The notes under the pieces: generated by a model | The model's database searches: none | What the model was told of the DNA's origin: nothing | Seen by the model: the letters and a program-made list of their open reading frames with translations, nothing else | Part shown: piece after piece, positions 25,115-33,812 of the stretch | Layout: every line of letters begins with the position of its first letter | Position numbering within the stretch: position 1 is the first letter of the stretch | Translations under genes and position numbers: made by a program | DNA from: Pseudomonas abietaniphila | GTDB lineage: Bacteria; Pseudomonadota; Gammaproteobacteria; Pseudomonadales; Pseudomonadaceae | Length of the DNA stretch: 64,000 nucleotides | Direction of reading: 5' to 3' | NCBI RefSeq assembly: GCF_900100795.1 | Contig: NZ_FNCO01000021.1 | Span: forward strand, 62,001-126,000

Positions 25115-25897
25115 CTAGGCCAGCAGAGAGTCGTATGCTTCCAGCTGCAAGATCGACCGTACTGCGCGGGTACGTCTCGAATCAGGGATAGGAGTCGTTT
25201 TATCGGGCAACAGCGCGTTGACGGCGACTCCAATTTGGCGGGTCCTTGATCTGAGCCAATTCGCGTCCGCAGTCATGATTGCCCCCGGGTTTCCCAGCTT
25301 CAGTGCCTGGAGTTTTGCAGACAGCTCAGAGGTGACGATGACACGGCCCAAGATGTGGAAGTCGTGGTGACCGATAAGTGTGTGCATGTCCTCAATGCCC
25401 ATGGCTTCCAAGTTCGAAGGAATGCCGCAGCAAAATCGATCTGTGCCAAAAATCGCCTTCGCCCGTTCCAGCATCTCGCCAGCACTCAAGCACCCGCGTT
25501 GCAGCGGAACGATCACCCGAGCTCCTGATGCAATCCAGTGTTTGACACGATGCGCGTAATGCTCCCAGAGCTTTAGCGTCCCGTTCTGATCACCGATAAC
25601 GTCAGGGGCGACGATGCTCAGGCCCTGCGGTCTGACAGTCATTGAGATGACACTCTCGTATTTGCCAAATACGCGTTCCCAATCCACTTCCCGTTTCTGC
25701 TGATAGGCGGTGAAAGCACCAGAGTCGATGAATACATGCCCAGACGCATCCAGAAACCGCGGGAGCGTGAGCATGACCTTGGCCAGACTGAGCAAGGGAG
25801 CGACGACCCCGATCGGTACGCCGGCATCTACCGCAGCGCGAAGGTCACTGTTTGCGCTGAACCCTGAATGAAAAGCCAAATGCCAACGGTGAGACAT
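25115..25897 (-). CDS. TGT/DpdA-like TIM-barrel protein
   Basis: A 260-residue protein resembling the tRNA-guanine transglycosylase superfamily, closer in style to short DpdA/phage TGT-like proteins that place 7-deazaguanines in DNA. Supporting segments are FIDSGAFTAYQ (57-66, compare DSGGFQ of TGT), APDVIGD (97-103), VPLQRG (130-135, compare the QGG loop) and CGIPSN (157-162). No preQ0 synthesis genes or other dpd genes are visible here. The call rests on pattern recognition and needs a structural search. The ATG at 25897 starts the conserved region. Confidence 0.55.
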   Translation of the reverse strand: MSHRWHLAFHSGFSANSDLRAAVDAGVPIGVVAPLLSLAKVMLTLPRFLDASGHVFIDSGAFTAYQQKREVDWERVFGKYESVISMTVRPQGLSIVAPDVIGDQNGTLKLWEHYAHRVKHWIASGARVIVPLQRGCLSAGEMLERAKAIFGTDRFCCGIPSNLEAMGIEDMHTLIGHHDFHILGRVIVTSELSAKLQALKLGNPGAIMTADANWLRSRTRQIGVAVNALLPDKTTPIPDSRRTRAVRSILQLEAYDSLLA

Positions 25898-25942
25898 GGG
25901 TAAATCCTGGTGCCCGAGTGAACGGCAACCATACAACAACGA

Positions 25943-25972
25943 TTGCTAATTATACATACGTGTTATTATTTA
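25943..25972 (+). promoter_or_regulatory. Shared motif between divergent genes
   Basis: Plus-strand TATACATACGTGTTATTATT, with core TACGTGTTAT followed by a TATTAT-like -10. It points right toward 26039 but lies between two divergent genes and could also affect the TGT-like gene. Confidence 0.6.
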
Positions 25973-26038
25973 ATTTATGCGCTACGCCTTAAAGCCGGGC
26001 GTCTTATTGAACTGAGAGATGGAGAACCCAGACCCATT

Positions 26039-26431
26039 ATGGATTTGAGAAAAGAGCTATCGTTCCTGACTAGGGACCAGGCTGTAAACGTGGCCATGTA
26101 CGCGCAACTACGCGGGCATATGTTCCTGCTGAATGGGCAGGGGCTTGCTGCGCTTGTGATCGGCGCGTTGAGCCTCATCCTCATGATGAACCTGAATGCG
26201 GAAACAACCTCGGGTTCGATGCATGCACTAATGCCGTGGTGTGCCGGAACAATGCTGTTGTTGACGGCGCTCTTTTTGTTGATCCGGTTGTGGTTGACCC
26301 TGGAGCTGCACCGCAATCGTCGGCGCCTTCTTGTGCTCGGAGTTTCATCAGAACTGATCACGAGGCTCGGATCGCTTTCCGATCGCGAGCTTGCAAAACA
26401 CGATTTCTTTTTACATCGACAGTCAGGATGA
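26039..26431 (+). CDS. Membrane protein, two helices
   Basis: A 130-residue protein with two membrane segments (about 36-55 and 66-90) and a charged C-terminal domain. The ATG at 26039 is the first usual start after the promoter motif. The longer frame begins inside that motif. The layout resembles small holin- or effector-type two-helix proteins, but no family is recognised. It overlaps the convergent gene by nine bases. Confidence 0.6.
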   Translation: MDLRKELSFLTRDQAVNVAMYAQLRGHMFLLNGQGLAALVIGALSLILMMNLNAETTSGSMHALMPWCAGTMLLLTALFLLIRLWLTLELHRNRRRLLVLGVSSELITRLGSLSDRELAKHDFFLHRQSG

Positions 26432-27076
26432 GGTCTTGGGAACGACTGCGAGCCGATCCGCTGGGTATCGAGCCATAAAACTTGCGCTCTCTTCGACTGG
26501 CGCCTCAAGCCAATCGCGGTAAAGTCCACGAGGAAGGATAACCACCATGCGCTTCTCGTCCTGAGGCTTGTGGTAGTTGGACATGAAAGCGTGCGAATCC
26601 GCGTTTACGGTTAGCATGGTGTAGCTGAGCAAAATCTGCTGTGTGCCTGGATCTCGCCACTGTTCCCAGAGCCCGGCGATACACATCACTTCACCGTCGG
26701 CTCGCGCAATTCTTGTTGGCACCGCTTTGCCCGTTCTCCAATCCGGCTCGTATATAGCTGAAGCCACCACGAGGCAATGCTGGGCACGCCGCCAGGCATT
26801 ACGAAACGATGGCTTCTCAGCCACGGTTTCAGATCGAGCGTTGTAGGTGCGCCGAGCAATTTTCGTGTCCTTGCTCCACCCCGGGATCAGGCCGAAAGAA
26901 CCTGACAGCAGCTCCAGCGGTGCGCCCTCCCCTTCCTCTCCAAACTCATGCTCTGAGCGACGTAGAAACGGTCCTATGTAGCCGGGCCATAGATCCAATT
27001 TTCCCTGCGGATCTACCTCGATACCGAATGCATCCGAGAGCTGACTCGGCGTTGGCGCTTCGTAATGACTGCACAT
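26423..27076 (-). CDS. SRAP/HMCES-family DNA-protein crosslink protein (YedK-like)
   Basis: A 217-residue SOS-response-associated protein. Family members shield abasic sites in single-stranded DNA by a covalent link through Cys2, which is present (MCSHYE). Other family residues seen are NARSET (79-84), Glu110 in IYEPDW, and His169 before KRMVVIL. Length matches the family. No LexA box is evident in the short upstream region I examined. A plasmid copy would protect single-stranded DNA during transfer or repair; that is inference. Confidence 0.9.
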   Translation of the reverse strand: MCSHYEAPTPSQLSDAFGIEVDPQGKLDLWPGYIGPFLRRSEHEFGEEGEGAPLELLSGSFGLIPGWSKDTKIARRTYNARSETVAEKPSFRNAWRRAQHCLVVASAIYEPDWRTGKAVPTRIARADGEVMCIAGLWEQWRDPGTQQILLSYTMLTVNADSHAFMSNYHKPQDEKRMVVILPRGLYRDWLEAPVEESASFMARYPADRLAVVPKTSS

Positions 27077-27311
27077 GATGAGTCTGCCCTCGGTGTCTAT
27101 TCAGTGATCAGTACATGTTTGGGTTCTCGCGAACACGCCAAGTTCAACACGCGCACCATGATTCAGTGGCTCCATCATTTAAGACTTCAAATCCTGCAAC
27201 TCACCCGATTGATAACGTCGACCTTCCAAAGCCGGCGCCTGGCTGATGGCCAAGTCGCGATGATCTAATTCATTGGCCCTTCACCAACTTCAACTGATTG
27301 AAGCCGATCGT

Positions 27312-27551
27312 TTATTCGGCCGAATGGTAGTCCCGCTTCATGGCCCACTGGGCAACGGGTGGCGAGGGTTTACGAAGGCTGACCAGTTCGTTTAGGGACC
27401 GCGGAGGCTCTGAATATTCCAGAGCAGGGCTGGGGAACCCACGGGAAACCCCGCCCACTACCTGCTTACGAACAGGGTCAGGCACTGCGACGGGCTGAAG
27501 GGGGGGGGTAAGCATCGGGACCAAGTCGCAAACTGGACAAATAGCCAGCAT
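27312..27551 (-). CDS. Doubtful small ORF
   Basis: A possible 79-residue protein starting at the ATG at 27551 (MLAICPVCDL), Pro-rich with a CPVC pair. The ribosome site is weak and composition is biased, so it may not be expressed. A TTG at 27599 would extend it. Confidence 0.35.
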   Translation of the reverse strand: MLAICPVCDLVPMLTPPLQPVAVPDPVRKQVVGGVSRGFPSPALEYSEPPRSLNELVSLRKPSPPVAQWAMKRDYHSAE

Positions 27552-27671
27552 TCTATTTTTTGCCGATTGAGTTTCAGCGTGCGGCAGATGAGAGGCCAAA
27601 GGCGGCGGGACCGAACGCCGCCATACCCAATGAATGCGGGCCGAGCGACCTACTAAAGCGTGAATTTAATT

Positions 27672-27947
27672 TCAGCGATCCAGTCGCAACACTGATTCCC
27701 AGCGCTCCATGTCTTCAGGCTCCATCAGTCGGGCCTGCTCTTCGATTGCCGTCATCAGTTCAGAATGGTCTGCACGTGTGAACAAATGGGGAGCCCATCC
27801 GCCGGGGACTTGATACCGAGATGCGAGGTTATAATCGCCACGAGCGGCTATCTCGCATAGCTCTACTTTGTAGACATCGTCATTGCCAGGCACACGGAAC
27901 ACAAAACACGATCCGATGATCGTAGTGTTTGAGACTTTCTGGGTCAT
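27672..27947 (-). CDS. Small hypothetical protein
   Basis: Unrecognised 91-residue protein with an N-terminal beta-rich part and a C-terminal helix. No clear ribosome site precedes the ATG, but the composition is protein-like. Confidence 0.58.
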   Translation of the reverse strand: MTQKVSNTTIIGSCFVFRVPGNDDVYKVELCEIAARGDYNLASRYQVPGGWAPHLFTRADHSELMTAIEEQARLMEPEDMERWESVLRLDR

Positions 27948-28034
27948 AGGTCGAAATTTCTAAAATTTAATCAAAGGTCAGCAATCGGCCAACCACAGCA
28001 CTGAGATAGAGCGGGCGGCATGATATTGCTGGAG

Positions 28035-28361
28035 TTAGAAAACACACAAGCTTTCAGCGAACCGATCGTAAAGTTTTCGGTATACGTGGCCCGCGGATTT
28101 GTTCTCTGACAGTTCCGACAGAACGTTCATGAGCAACATCCCATCCGGTTTTTCGATCCGGATAAGGGGAGCCTGCATTTGAGAAGCTTCTGCAAAACGC
28201 GTGGCCAGTGTGAGTACCGTCCGCCGGCGACGATTAGCTTCGTAGTACTCCTTAAGGGGCCTGGCAATCTGTCCGATCTCGGCTTTCTTTCCACACAGGA
28301 TATAGACCCCAACGTTGTTACAGCCGTCGGTGTCGAGGAGGCCGAAGATTTCAATCGTCAC
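28035..28361 (-). CDS. Hypothetical protein (GTG start)
   Basis: Unrecognised 108-residue protein. The GTG start overlaps the previous stop (GTGA), implying translational coupling with 28358-28975. Basic in the middle, no membrane segment. Confidence 0.7.
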   Translation of the reverse strand: MTIEIFGLLDTDGCNNVGVYILCGKKAEIGQIARPLKEYYEANRRRRTVLTLATRFAEASQMQAPLIRIEKPDGMLLMNVLSELSENKSAGHVYRKLYDRFAESLCVF

Positions 28362-28975
28362 TGTTCCGTTTCCTTGTCTGAGGGTTTGTCCAGGGTGGAC
28401 GAACGAGCACGCTCACTCCGCAATTCCCGCTGCATGGCTTTCAAACGCCGCTCAAGTACAAGCAAACCTTCTTGAAAAAGCAGCATGTCCTCGCGAATCT
28501 CGGCGAGCAGCTCTGGATCCGTCTCCTCCTCCAACGATTCCTGGCAGAAGGCAATCGTCTGCCGAAAATCCGGTACCGCAAATCGCAGGGCTGCATATTT
28601 CGTCGTGTACAAGCCTGAAGGGAGAGCGTGCCCAGCCTGGAACTGCTTTCGATACTCAGCCGGTACGTTGGATTTCCAGCCGAAATCACCCTGTGTCTTG
28701 GAACGCTTGCCCCAAGTAACACCCTCGACCTTCTGTGCCAGATTGACGTAGAGGGTCTTGCTGCTGGTGCCCAGCCCTTGCACACCGAATCTTGAGTTCG
28801 AACCTCTCTTAACCTGGATGGTGCGAACGTGCCATTCTTGGAAAACGACGGTCGTTTTCCCTCGATAGGTCATAGTGTCGGCGCAATAGAGAACAGTCCC
28901 TTCACGCATGGACCGATCCGGATAAGCCTGAGGCTTGGGCACCTTGGAGTTCGTGGAGCTGCTGGGTTCGCCCAT
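28358..28975 (-). CDS. Hypothetical protein with C-terminal coiled coil
   Basis: Unrecognised 205-residue protein. Residues 135-190 are strongly helical and charged, probably a coiled coil. The N-terminal half is basic and beta-rich with several Lys-Arg clusters, possibly nucleic-acid binding. The shared promoter motif lies only about 20 bases before the ATG, giving a very short leader. Confidence 0.74.
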   Translation of the reverse strand: MGEPSSSTNSKVPKPQAYPDRSMREGTVLYCADTMTYRGKTTVVFQEWHVRTIQVKRGSNSRFGVQGLGTSSKTLYVNLAQKVEGVTWGKRSKTQGDFGWKSNVPAEYRKQFQAGHALPSGLYTTKYAALRFAVPDFRQTIAFCQESLEEETDPELLAEIREDMLLFQEGLLVLERRLKAMQRELRSERARSSTLDKPSDKETEQ

Positions 28976-28992
28976 ACTTCGGAAAGCTCTAT

Positions 28993-29017
28993 GATTCGTA
29001 ACACGTACCTATAATCT
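28993..29017 (-). promoter_or_regulatory. Promoter with shared motif
   Basis: Read toward the gene it is TAGATTATAGGTACGTGTTAC. It carries the core TACGTGTTAC with an upstream ATTATA box. Confidence 0.65.
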
Positions 29018-29117
29018 ACATCAGTACACTATGACTTCCCAGCTATTTCGCACAGTGAGATGCAAGCTGGCAAAACGAACTCTCATAGCCAGGCGCCTCC
29101 TGTCCAACAGTTAACGA

Positions 29118-30515
29118 TCACTCATCATCGTCAAAGTTGTAGCTACCGGGCGCGAGATTCTCAAATCGAGTGTACTTGCCAATGAATGCCAGCCGCACAA
29201 AGCCGATCGGGCCGTTACGCTGTTTGCCGATGATGATTTCTGCAATGCCCTTGTGCTCAGTTTCCGGGTGATACACCTCGTCGCGGTAGACAAACATGAT
29301 CACGTCGGCGTCCTGCTCGATCGCTCCAGATTCCCGCAAGTCGGAGTTTACCGGACGCTTGTTCGGACGTTGCTCCAAGGAACGGTTGAGCTGGGACAGC
29401 GCCACCACTGGGCAGTTGAATTCCTTGGCCAGGGCCTTCAGGGACCGGGAGATCTCGGAAATCTCGTTTGTACGGTTATCACCACTGGAGCCAGGAATCT
29501 GCATCAGTTGCAGGTAATCGATCATGATCAAGCCGATTTCACCGTGCTCACGAACAAGGCGCCGTGTGCGAGCGCGCATCTCCGAAGGGCTGATGCCGGC
29601 GGTATCGTCGATAAAAAGCTTCCGGTTGTTGAGCAGGTTCACGGCTGAGGTAAGCCGCGGCCAATCGTCATCCCCCAACTGACCAGAACGAACCTTGGTC
29701 TGGTCGATCCGACCTAGCGAAGAGAGCATACGCATAATTAGCGATTCGCCAGGCATCTCCAGTGAGAATACCAACACCGCCTTTTCACTGCGCAACACCG
29801 CATTTTCGACCAGGTTCATGGCGAAGGTAGTCTTACCCATCGACGGTCGGCCAGCGACAATGATCAGGTCAGAGGGCTGAAGCCCGCTGGTTTTCTCGTC
29901 CAGATCTGTGTAGCCAGTGGACAGACCGGTAATACCCTCGCCGAGGTTGAACAAGGTGTCGATACGGTCGATCGCCTTGGTCAGCAGATCATTGACGCCC
30001 ACCGGACCACCCGTTTTGGGTCGTGCCTCGGCGATCTGGAAGATCTGCCGTTCGGCTTCGTCAAGAATCTCCTCGGCGCTGCGCCCTTCCGGATTGAAGG
30101 CACTGTCAGCGATCTCGTTACTGATGCCAATCAGCTGCCGCAGTGTGGCGCGTTGCCGAACGATCTGAGCGTAAGCCTTGATATTGGCAACGGAAGGAAT
30201 GTTCTTCGCAAGCTCAGACAAGTAGCCCAGACCGCCGACCTGTGATGTCTGACCTTCCTTGTCCAGTTGCTCGGACAAGGTGACGACGTCGATGGGCAGG
30301 TTCTGGTCCGCCAGTTTGGCGATGGCGCGGAAAATCAGCCGGTGGTCATGCCGATAGAAGTCGCCGTCAGACACCTGATCAAGCACACGCTCCCAGGCAT
30401 TGTTGTCCAGCATCAGGCCGCCGAGCACCGCCTGTTCAGCTTCGATGGAATGCGGCGGGACTTTTAGAGCCGATGTTTGTAGGTCGTACTGTTCTGGTTC
30501 TGAAATATCGTTCAT
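29118..30515 (-). CDS. dnaB: Replicative DNA helicase DnaB, chromosomal type
   Basis: A 465-residue hexameric 5'-3' replicative helicase. The N-terminal DnaG-binding domain lies at about 20-160. The RecA-like motor has Walker A GRPSMGKTT (222-230), Walker B MIDYLQLM, and the motif LRESGAIEQDADVIMFVYRDE. From memory it is strikingly close to Pseudomonas chromosomal DnaB along its whole length, far closer than its neighbour. It therefore looks like a recent copy or capture. Chromosomal dnaB normally sits near ribosomal protein genes, which are absent here. It probably serves replication of the element. Confidence 0.93.
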   Translation of the reverse strand: MNDISEPEQYDLQTSALKVPPHSIEAEQAVLGGLMLDNNAWERVLDQVSDGDFYRHDHRLIFRAIAKLADQNLPIDVVTLSEQLDKEGQTSQVGGLGYLSELAKNIPSVANIKAYAQIVRQRATLRQLIGISNEIADSAFNPEGRSAEEILDEAERQIFQIAEARPKTGGPVGVNDLLTKAIDRIDTLFNLGEGITGLSTGYTDLDEKTSGLQPSDLIIVAGRPSMGKTTFAMNLVENAVLRSEKAVLVFSLEMPGESLIMRMLSSLGRIDQTKVRSGQLGDDDWPRLTSAVNLLNNRKLFIDDTAGISPSEMRARTRRLVREHGEIGLIMIDYLQLMQIPGSSGDNRTNEISEISRSLKALAKEFNCPVVALSQLNRSLEQRPNKRPVNSDLRESGAIEQDADVIMFVYRDEVYHPETEHKGIAEIIIGKQRNGPIGFVRLAFIGKYTRFENLAPGSYNFDDDE

Positions 30516-30575
30516 GGCTGGTTTTGTCTGTGCTGAATATGGAGGTCCGGACTAGGCATTACGCGACTGGACTGG

Positions 30576-32093
30576 CTAAGGGGGACGGCGAGGCGTCTGT
30601 TTGCGCGATGGCCGGCCTTTGCGTTTCACCTTGCCCTCAGCAGCTGTAGCGAGTGCCTGCACCGGCGCCCGCCCTACCCTAGGGTTGGGATCAGGTCTCT
30701 CCTCACCCATTTCTTCATTGGTAAAATCGTGCGCACCCGGCTTCAAGCTTGCGAATCGCGTGTAACGGCCTTCAAACCCAAGCCTTACAAATCCGACGGG
30801 GCCCTCACGCTGCTTGCCGATGATGATCTCGGCGGTGTTTACAAATCTGGACTGAGGGTTGTAAACCTCGTCGCGATATACGAACAAGATCACATCGGCG
30901 TCCTGTTCTATCGCTCCCGACTCACGCAGATCAGAATTGACTGGGCGCTTGTTCGCACGCTGTTCCACGCTGCGGTTCAGTTGGGAAAGCGCCACCACGG
31001 GGCAGCCGAACTCTTTGGCCAAGGCCTTCAGTGATCTGGAGATTTCTGAAATTTCATTTGTACGGTTATTGCCGCTGGAGCCTGGAATACGCATCAGCTG
31101 AAGGTAATCGACCATGATCAGGCCGATATCGCCTCGGGCGCGATGGATGCGACGTGTTCTGGTCCGCATCTCGGAAGGACTGAGTCCGGCAGTGTCGTCG
31201 ATGAACAGCCGGTTGCCTTGATTCAAACGATTGGTGGCGGTCGTCAGCTTAGGCCAGTCGTCATCAAGCAGTTGTCCTGTGCGAACCCGGGTTTGATCAA
31301 TGCTACCGATGGACGACAACATCCTGGTAATCAGCGATTCACCGGGCATTTCCAACGAATAAACCACCACGACCTTGTCTGATCGTAGTACCGCGTTCTC
31401 CACCAGATTCAGTGCGAACGTCGTTTTGCCCATGGATGGCCGGCCGGCAACAATAATCAGGTCGGCTGGGCGAAGATAATTCAGTTTCTGGTCAAGGTCT
31501 TCGAATCCAGTGGAAAGGCCTAGTGCCACACCACCTGATTCGTGGGCAGTCTGAATATTGACGACGGCCTTGCTGAGTAACAGTTCAAGACTGACCGGCC
31601 CTCCCTCCTTCGGCCTGAGACTGGCCACGGACATCATCTTTTGTTCTGCTTCGTGCACCAGATCGTCCGGTGAAGCTCCAGCAGGATTGATCGCGCTGGC
31701 CTCAACGTCACCACAGACCGCGATAATTTTCCGAAATAGAGCGCGTTCTCGCACAACCTTGGCGTAGGAGACGATATTGGCAACCGAAGGAGTATTGTCG
31801 GCAAGCTCGCGGAGGTATTCATAGCCTCCGACGTCAACTAGATGACCAGCGTTCGAAAGCGCCTCGTGCAACGTCACAACATCAAGCGCAGACTTCTCCT
31901 CTGCCATGCTAGCGAGAGATCGGAAGATGAGCTTGTGATCGTGACGGTAGAAATCGCTCTCATCTACCAGGTCAGAGATACGGATCCACGCATCGTTGTC
32001 GCGCAACAACCCTCCGAGAATGGCCTGCTCGGCTTCTACAGAGTGTGGTAGCACCCGCGGCGGCGGGGCTCCTGCCTCAGCGGCGAGTTGCAT
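30576..32093 (-). CDS. Second DnaB-type helicase, divergent paralogue
   Basis: A DnaB-family helicase of 505 residues. The DnaG-binding domain, Walker A GRPSMGKTT, Walker B MVDYLQLM and the IEQDADVILFVYRDE motif are all intact. It is clearly diverged from the adjacent DnaB, with a different N-terminus and about 45 extra basic C-terminal residues (RKGRPSRKQTPRRPP end). The ATG at 32093 is used. A GTG at 32198 would add 35 basic residues. Only 60 bases separate it from the second dnaB. It is likely the element's own ancestral helicase. Confidence 0.9.
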   Translation of the reverse strand: MQLAAEAGAPPPRVLPHSVEAEQAILGGLLRDNDAWIRISDLVDESDFYRHDHKLIFRSLASMAEEKSALDVVTLHEALSNAGHLVDVGGYEYLRELADNTPSVANIVSYAKVVRERALFRKIIAVCGDVEASAINPAGASPDDLVHEAEQKMMSVASLRPKEGGPVSLELLLSKAVVNIQTAHESGGVALGLSTGFEDLDQKLNYLRPADLIIVAGRPSMGKTTFALNLVENAVLRSDKVVVVYSLEMPGESLITRMLSSIGSIDQTRVRTGQLLDDDWPKLTTATNRLNQGNRLFIDDTAGLSPSEMRTRTRRIHRARGDIGLIMVDYLQLMRIPGSSGNNRTNEISEISRSLKALAKEFGCPVVALSQLNRSVEQRANKRPVNSDLRESGAIEQDADVILFVYRDEVYNPQSRFVNTAEIIIGKQREGPVGFVRLGFEGRYTRFASLKPGAHDFTNEEMGEERPDPNPRVGRAPVQALATAAEGKVKRKGRPSRKQTPRRPP

Positions 32094-32238
32094 GAGATCT
32101 TTCAAACCCGTGGCCTTACTTTGACATTGACGTGCTGGGTTAAATATCCGGAAGCCATTGATGAGGTGCTCTATCCGCCGCCGAAGATTAACACCCACAA
32201 CGGATCGTTGCTTATCTGGGAAGAACTGGTTTCAGAAC

Positions 32239-32496
32239 TCAATCGTTCCAGGCAAAAAGCACACATTCGCCTGAGGTGAGGTTTTCGTAACCCAAGTGCC
32301 GCCCGTCCTTGAAATGGTATTCAGGCCCTACCGGAGGAAATGCCGCGGATCGCTGAGCGCCTACGGCCGCTAAGAGAAACTCTGCCCTGGTCACTTTGCG
32401 AAATTGAGGGCGACCAACCGTGCCACTTTCATTTTTGGCCATGTCTGAGATCTGCAACAGTTTAAAGGGGGGACACCACTGCGCTTCCTGCTTCAT
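32239..32496 (-). CDS. Small hypothetical protein
   Basis: Unrecognised protein of about 85 residues if started at the ATG at 32496. Starts at 32442 (67 residues) or TTG 32535 are also possible, and none has a strong ribosome site. The C-terminal half is a small soluble domain. It has its own shared-motif promoter about 65 bases upstream. Confidence 0.58.
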   Translation of the reverse strand: MKQEAQWCPPFKLLQISDMAKNESGTVGRPQFRKVTRAEFLLAAVGAQRSAAFPPVGPEYHFKDGRHLGYENLTSGECVLFAWND

Positions 32497-32560
32497 TGAT
32501 TTCAGGCAAGACACGAAGCCATGCACCGACCGCAATCATGAGCAGCTGCGCATGCAAAGG

Positions 32561-32588
32561 AATCGTAACACGTATGCATAATATTGTA
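32561..32588 (-). promoter_or_regulatory. Promoter with shared motif
   Basis: Read toward the gene it is AATATTATGCATACGTGTTA, followed by CGATT. It has both the TATTAT box and the TACGTGTTAC core. Confidence 0.65.
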
Positions 32589-32668
32589 AGTGGTGTTTTT
32601 TGCCAGAACGGCCTTGGACGTGGCCTATTGGTGCGCCAGGCTTGCTGGCGCCCAAACCAACGCCGAGC

Positions 32669-33139
32669 TTATTGAGGGCCTGACCTGGTAGCTACCAGCG
32701 GAAGACGAGGTGAAGGTTGGACCCAGTCGTACTGTTTGCTTTTCTTGAGTCTGGACGTCGATTTGTTTACCAGAGTTGAACGCCAGCGAAGGATCAAATA
32801 TTCCTCGACTTCTTTACGGCCAAAAGGGACCACCACAAACGACAACTCATAATTTCGCGACAAGACCTGACGCAGCATTACGAGATCATCTGTGGCTATT
32901 GTGAATTCACGAGCAGCGTTCCGGGCAAAAGTATGATTTGCAAAATTCGTTAAGTCTCGAAACCGTAATCTTAAGCCCGAGGTTTCACCGACATAGACCG
33001 GATCCCCATCCTTCCAGAGCACGTAGACCCCGGCCTCCTGAGGAACATCCGCAGCCCATTTAGCCGTACCAGCGACCACCCTTCGTGGGGCTTGCTCGAC
33101 AGCTGACTCATAGTTGGCGAGTAAAAGCTCAATGTTCAT
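32669..33139 (-). CDS. GIY-YIG-like nuclease domain protein
   Basis: A 156-residue protein. GVYVLW (37-42) and VYVGET (48-53) followed by Arg57/Arg59 match the GIY-YIG nuclease core. A Glu for metal binding may be one of those near residue 115 (RKEVEEYLI). It is small and lacks other domains, so it may be a mobile-type or repair-type nuclease. The start overlaps the previous gene by 11 bases. Confidence 0.68.
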   Translation of the reverse strand: MNIELLLANYESAVEQAPRRVVAGTAKWAADVPQEAGVYVLWKDGDPVYVGETSGLRLRFRDLTNFANHTFARNAAREFTIATDDLVMLRQVLSRNYELSFVVVPFGRKEVEEYLILRWRSTLVNKSTSRLKKSKQYDWVQPSPRLPLVATRSGPQ

Positions 33140-33812
33140 CGACTACCTGCCGGTTAGCGGTTGCGCTCGGACTGCCAGAACGACGTTTCAGCCAGTCCTC
33201 GACACGACAGCGATTGATCAAATCAGCATCACCCGACTCCACACTTTCCTTGAAAACAGTGTGCTCAGCGAGATCCATACAACCCTCGGGAAACTCAAGG
33301 TCGTGAATAAGGTGCGTATGGGTGTCGAGCAATGCAATTTGACCACTCGCCGAGTGAATGATGACCCCTTCAAAACCGCATCGCTTTAACCATTCAAGAG
33401 CTTTTGAAGCGATAGCACCAGGGTTGCTTTGGGACAATCTTACGGCGACCTCTGCATCGGACTGCGATGGTGTTCGGCTAGAGAGGGGGAGCAGATTGCC
33501 CTCAGTTTCTAAGGCATGATCGAGTGCTGCCCGAATCACCGACTGCCGTGCGGCTGTGATAGTCGCCTGCCGGCGGTCAACGGCGCCCGGGCGAGCCTGT
33601 TTTTTAAAGCTGAATTGTTGACCGAACAGGTAATGGACGAATGGCAGACCAGCCCAGTACCCGACAACCAGCGATATCGCCTTGGGCGTCAGCCCCGGGA
33701 GCGTGTACACGTACGACGCTGCAACAGATGCTGCGGCGCACCCTACTCCAATGCCCCAACTGCGAAGCTGGATGCCCTTGTGTTGTTCAGTAGGATCTGC
33801 GGCCTTAAACAT
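33129..33812 (-). CDS. Membrane protein with soluble C-terminal domain
   Basis: A protein of about 227 residues with two membrane segments in the first 65 residues, then a long soluble region with a small alpha/beta domain near the end. The ATG at 33812 overlaps the previous stop and has AAGG upstream. The ATG at 33830 is an alternative. It is in one unit with 33805-34182 and the GIY-YIG gene. Confidence 0.7.
   Translation of the reverse strand: MFKAADPTEQHKGIQLRSWGIGVGCAAASVAASYVYTLPGLTPKAISLVVGYWAGLPFVHYLFGQQFSFKKQARPGAVDRRQATITAARQSVIRAALDHALETEGNLLPLSSRTPSQSDAEVAVRLSQSNPGAIASKALEWLKRCGFEGVIIHSASGQIALLDTHTHLIHDLEFPEGCMDLAEHTVFKESVESGDADLINRCRVEDWLKRRSGSPSATANRQVVDEH

Noticed and set aside
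24667..25233. Longer version of the gene starting at 25233
   Set aside because: The extension overlaps the TGT-like gene out of frame. The ATG at 24996 has a ribosome site.
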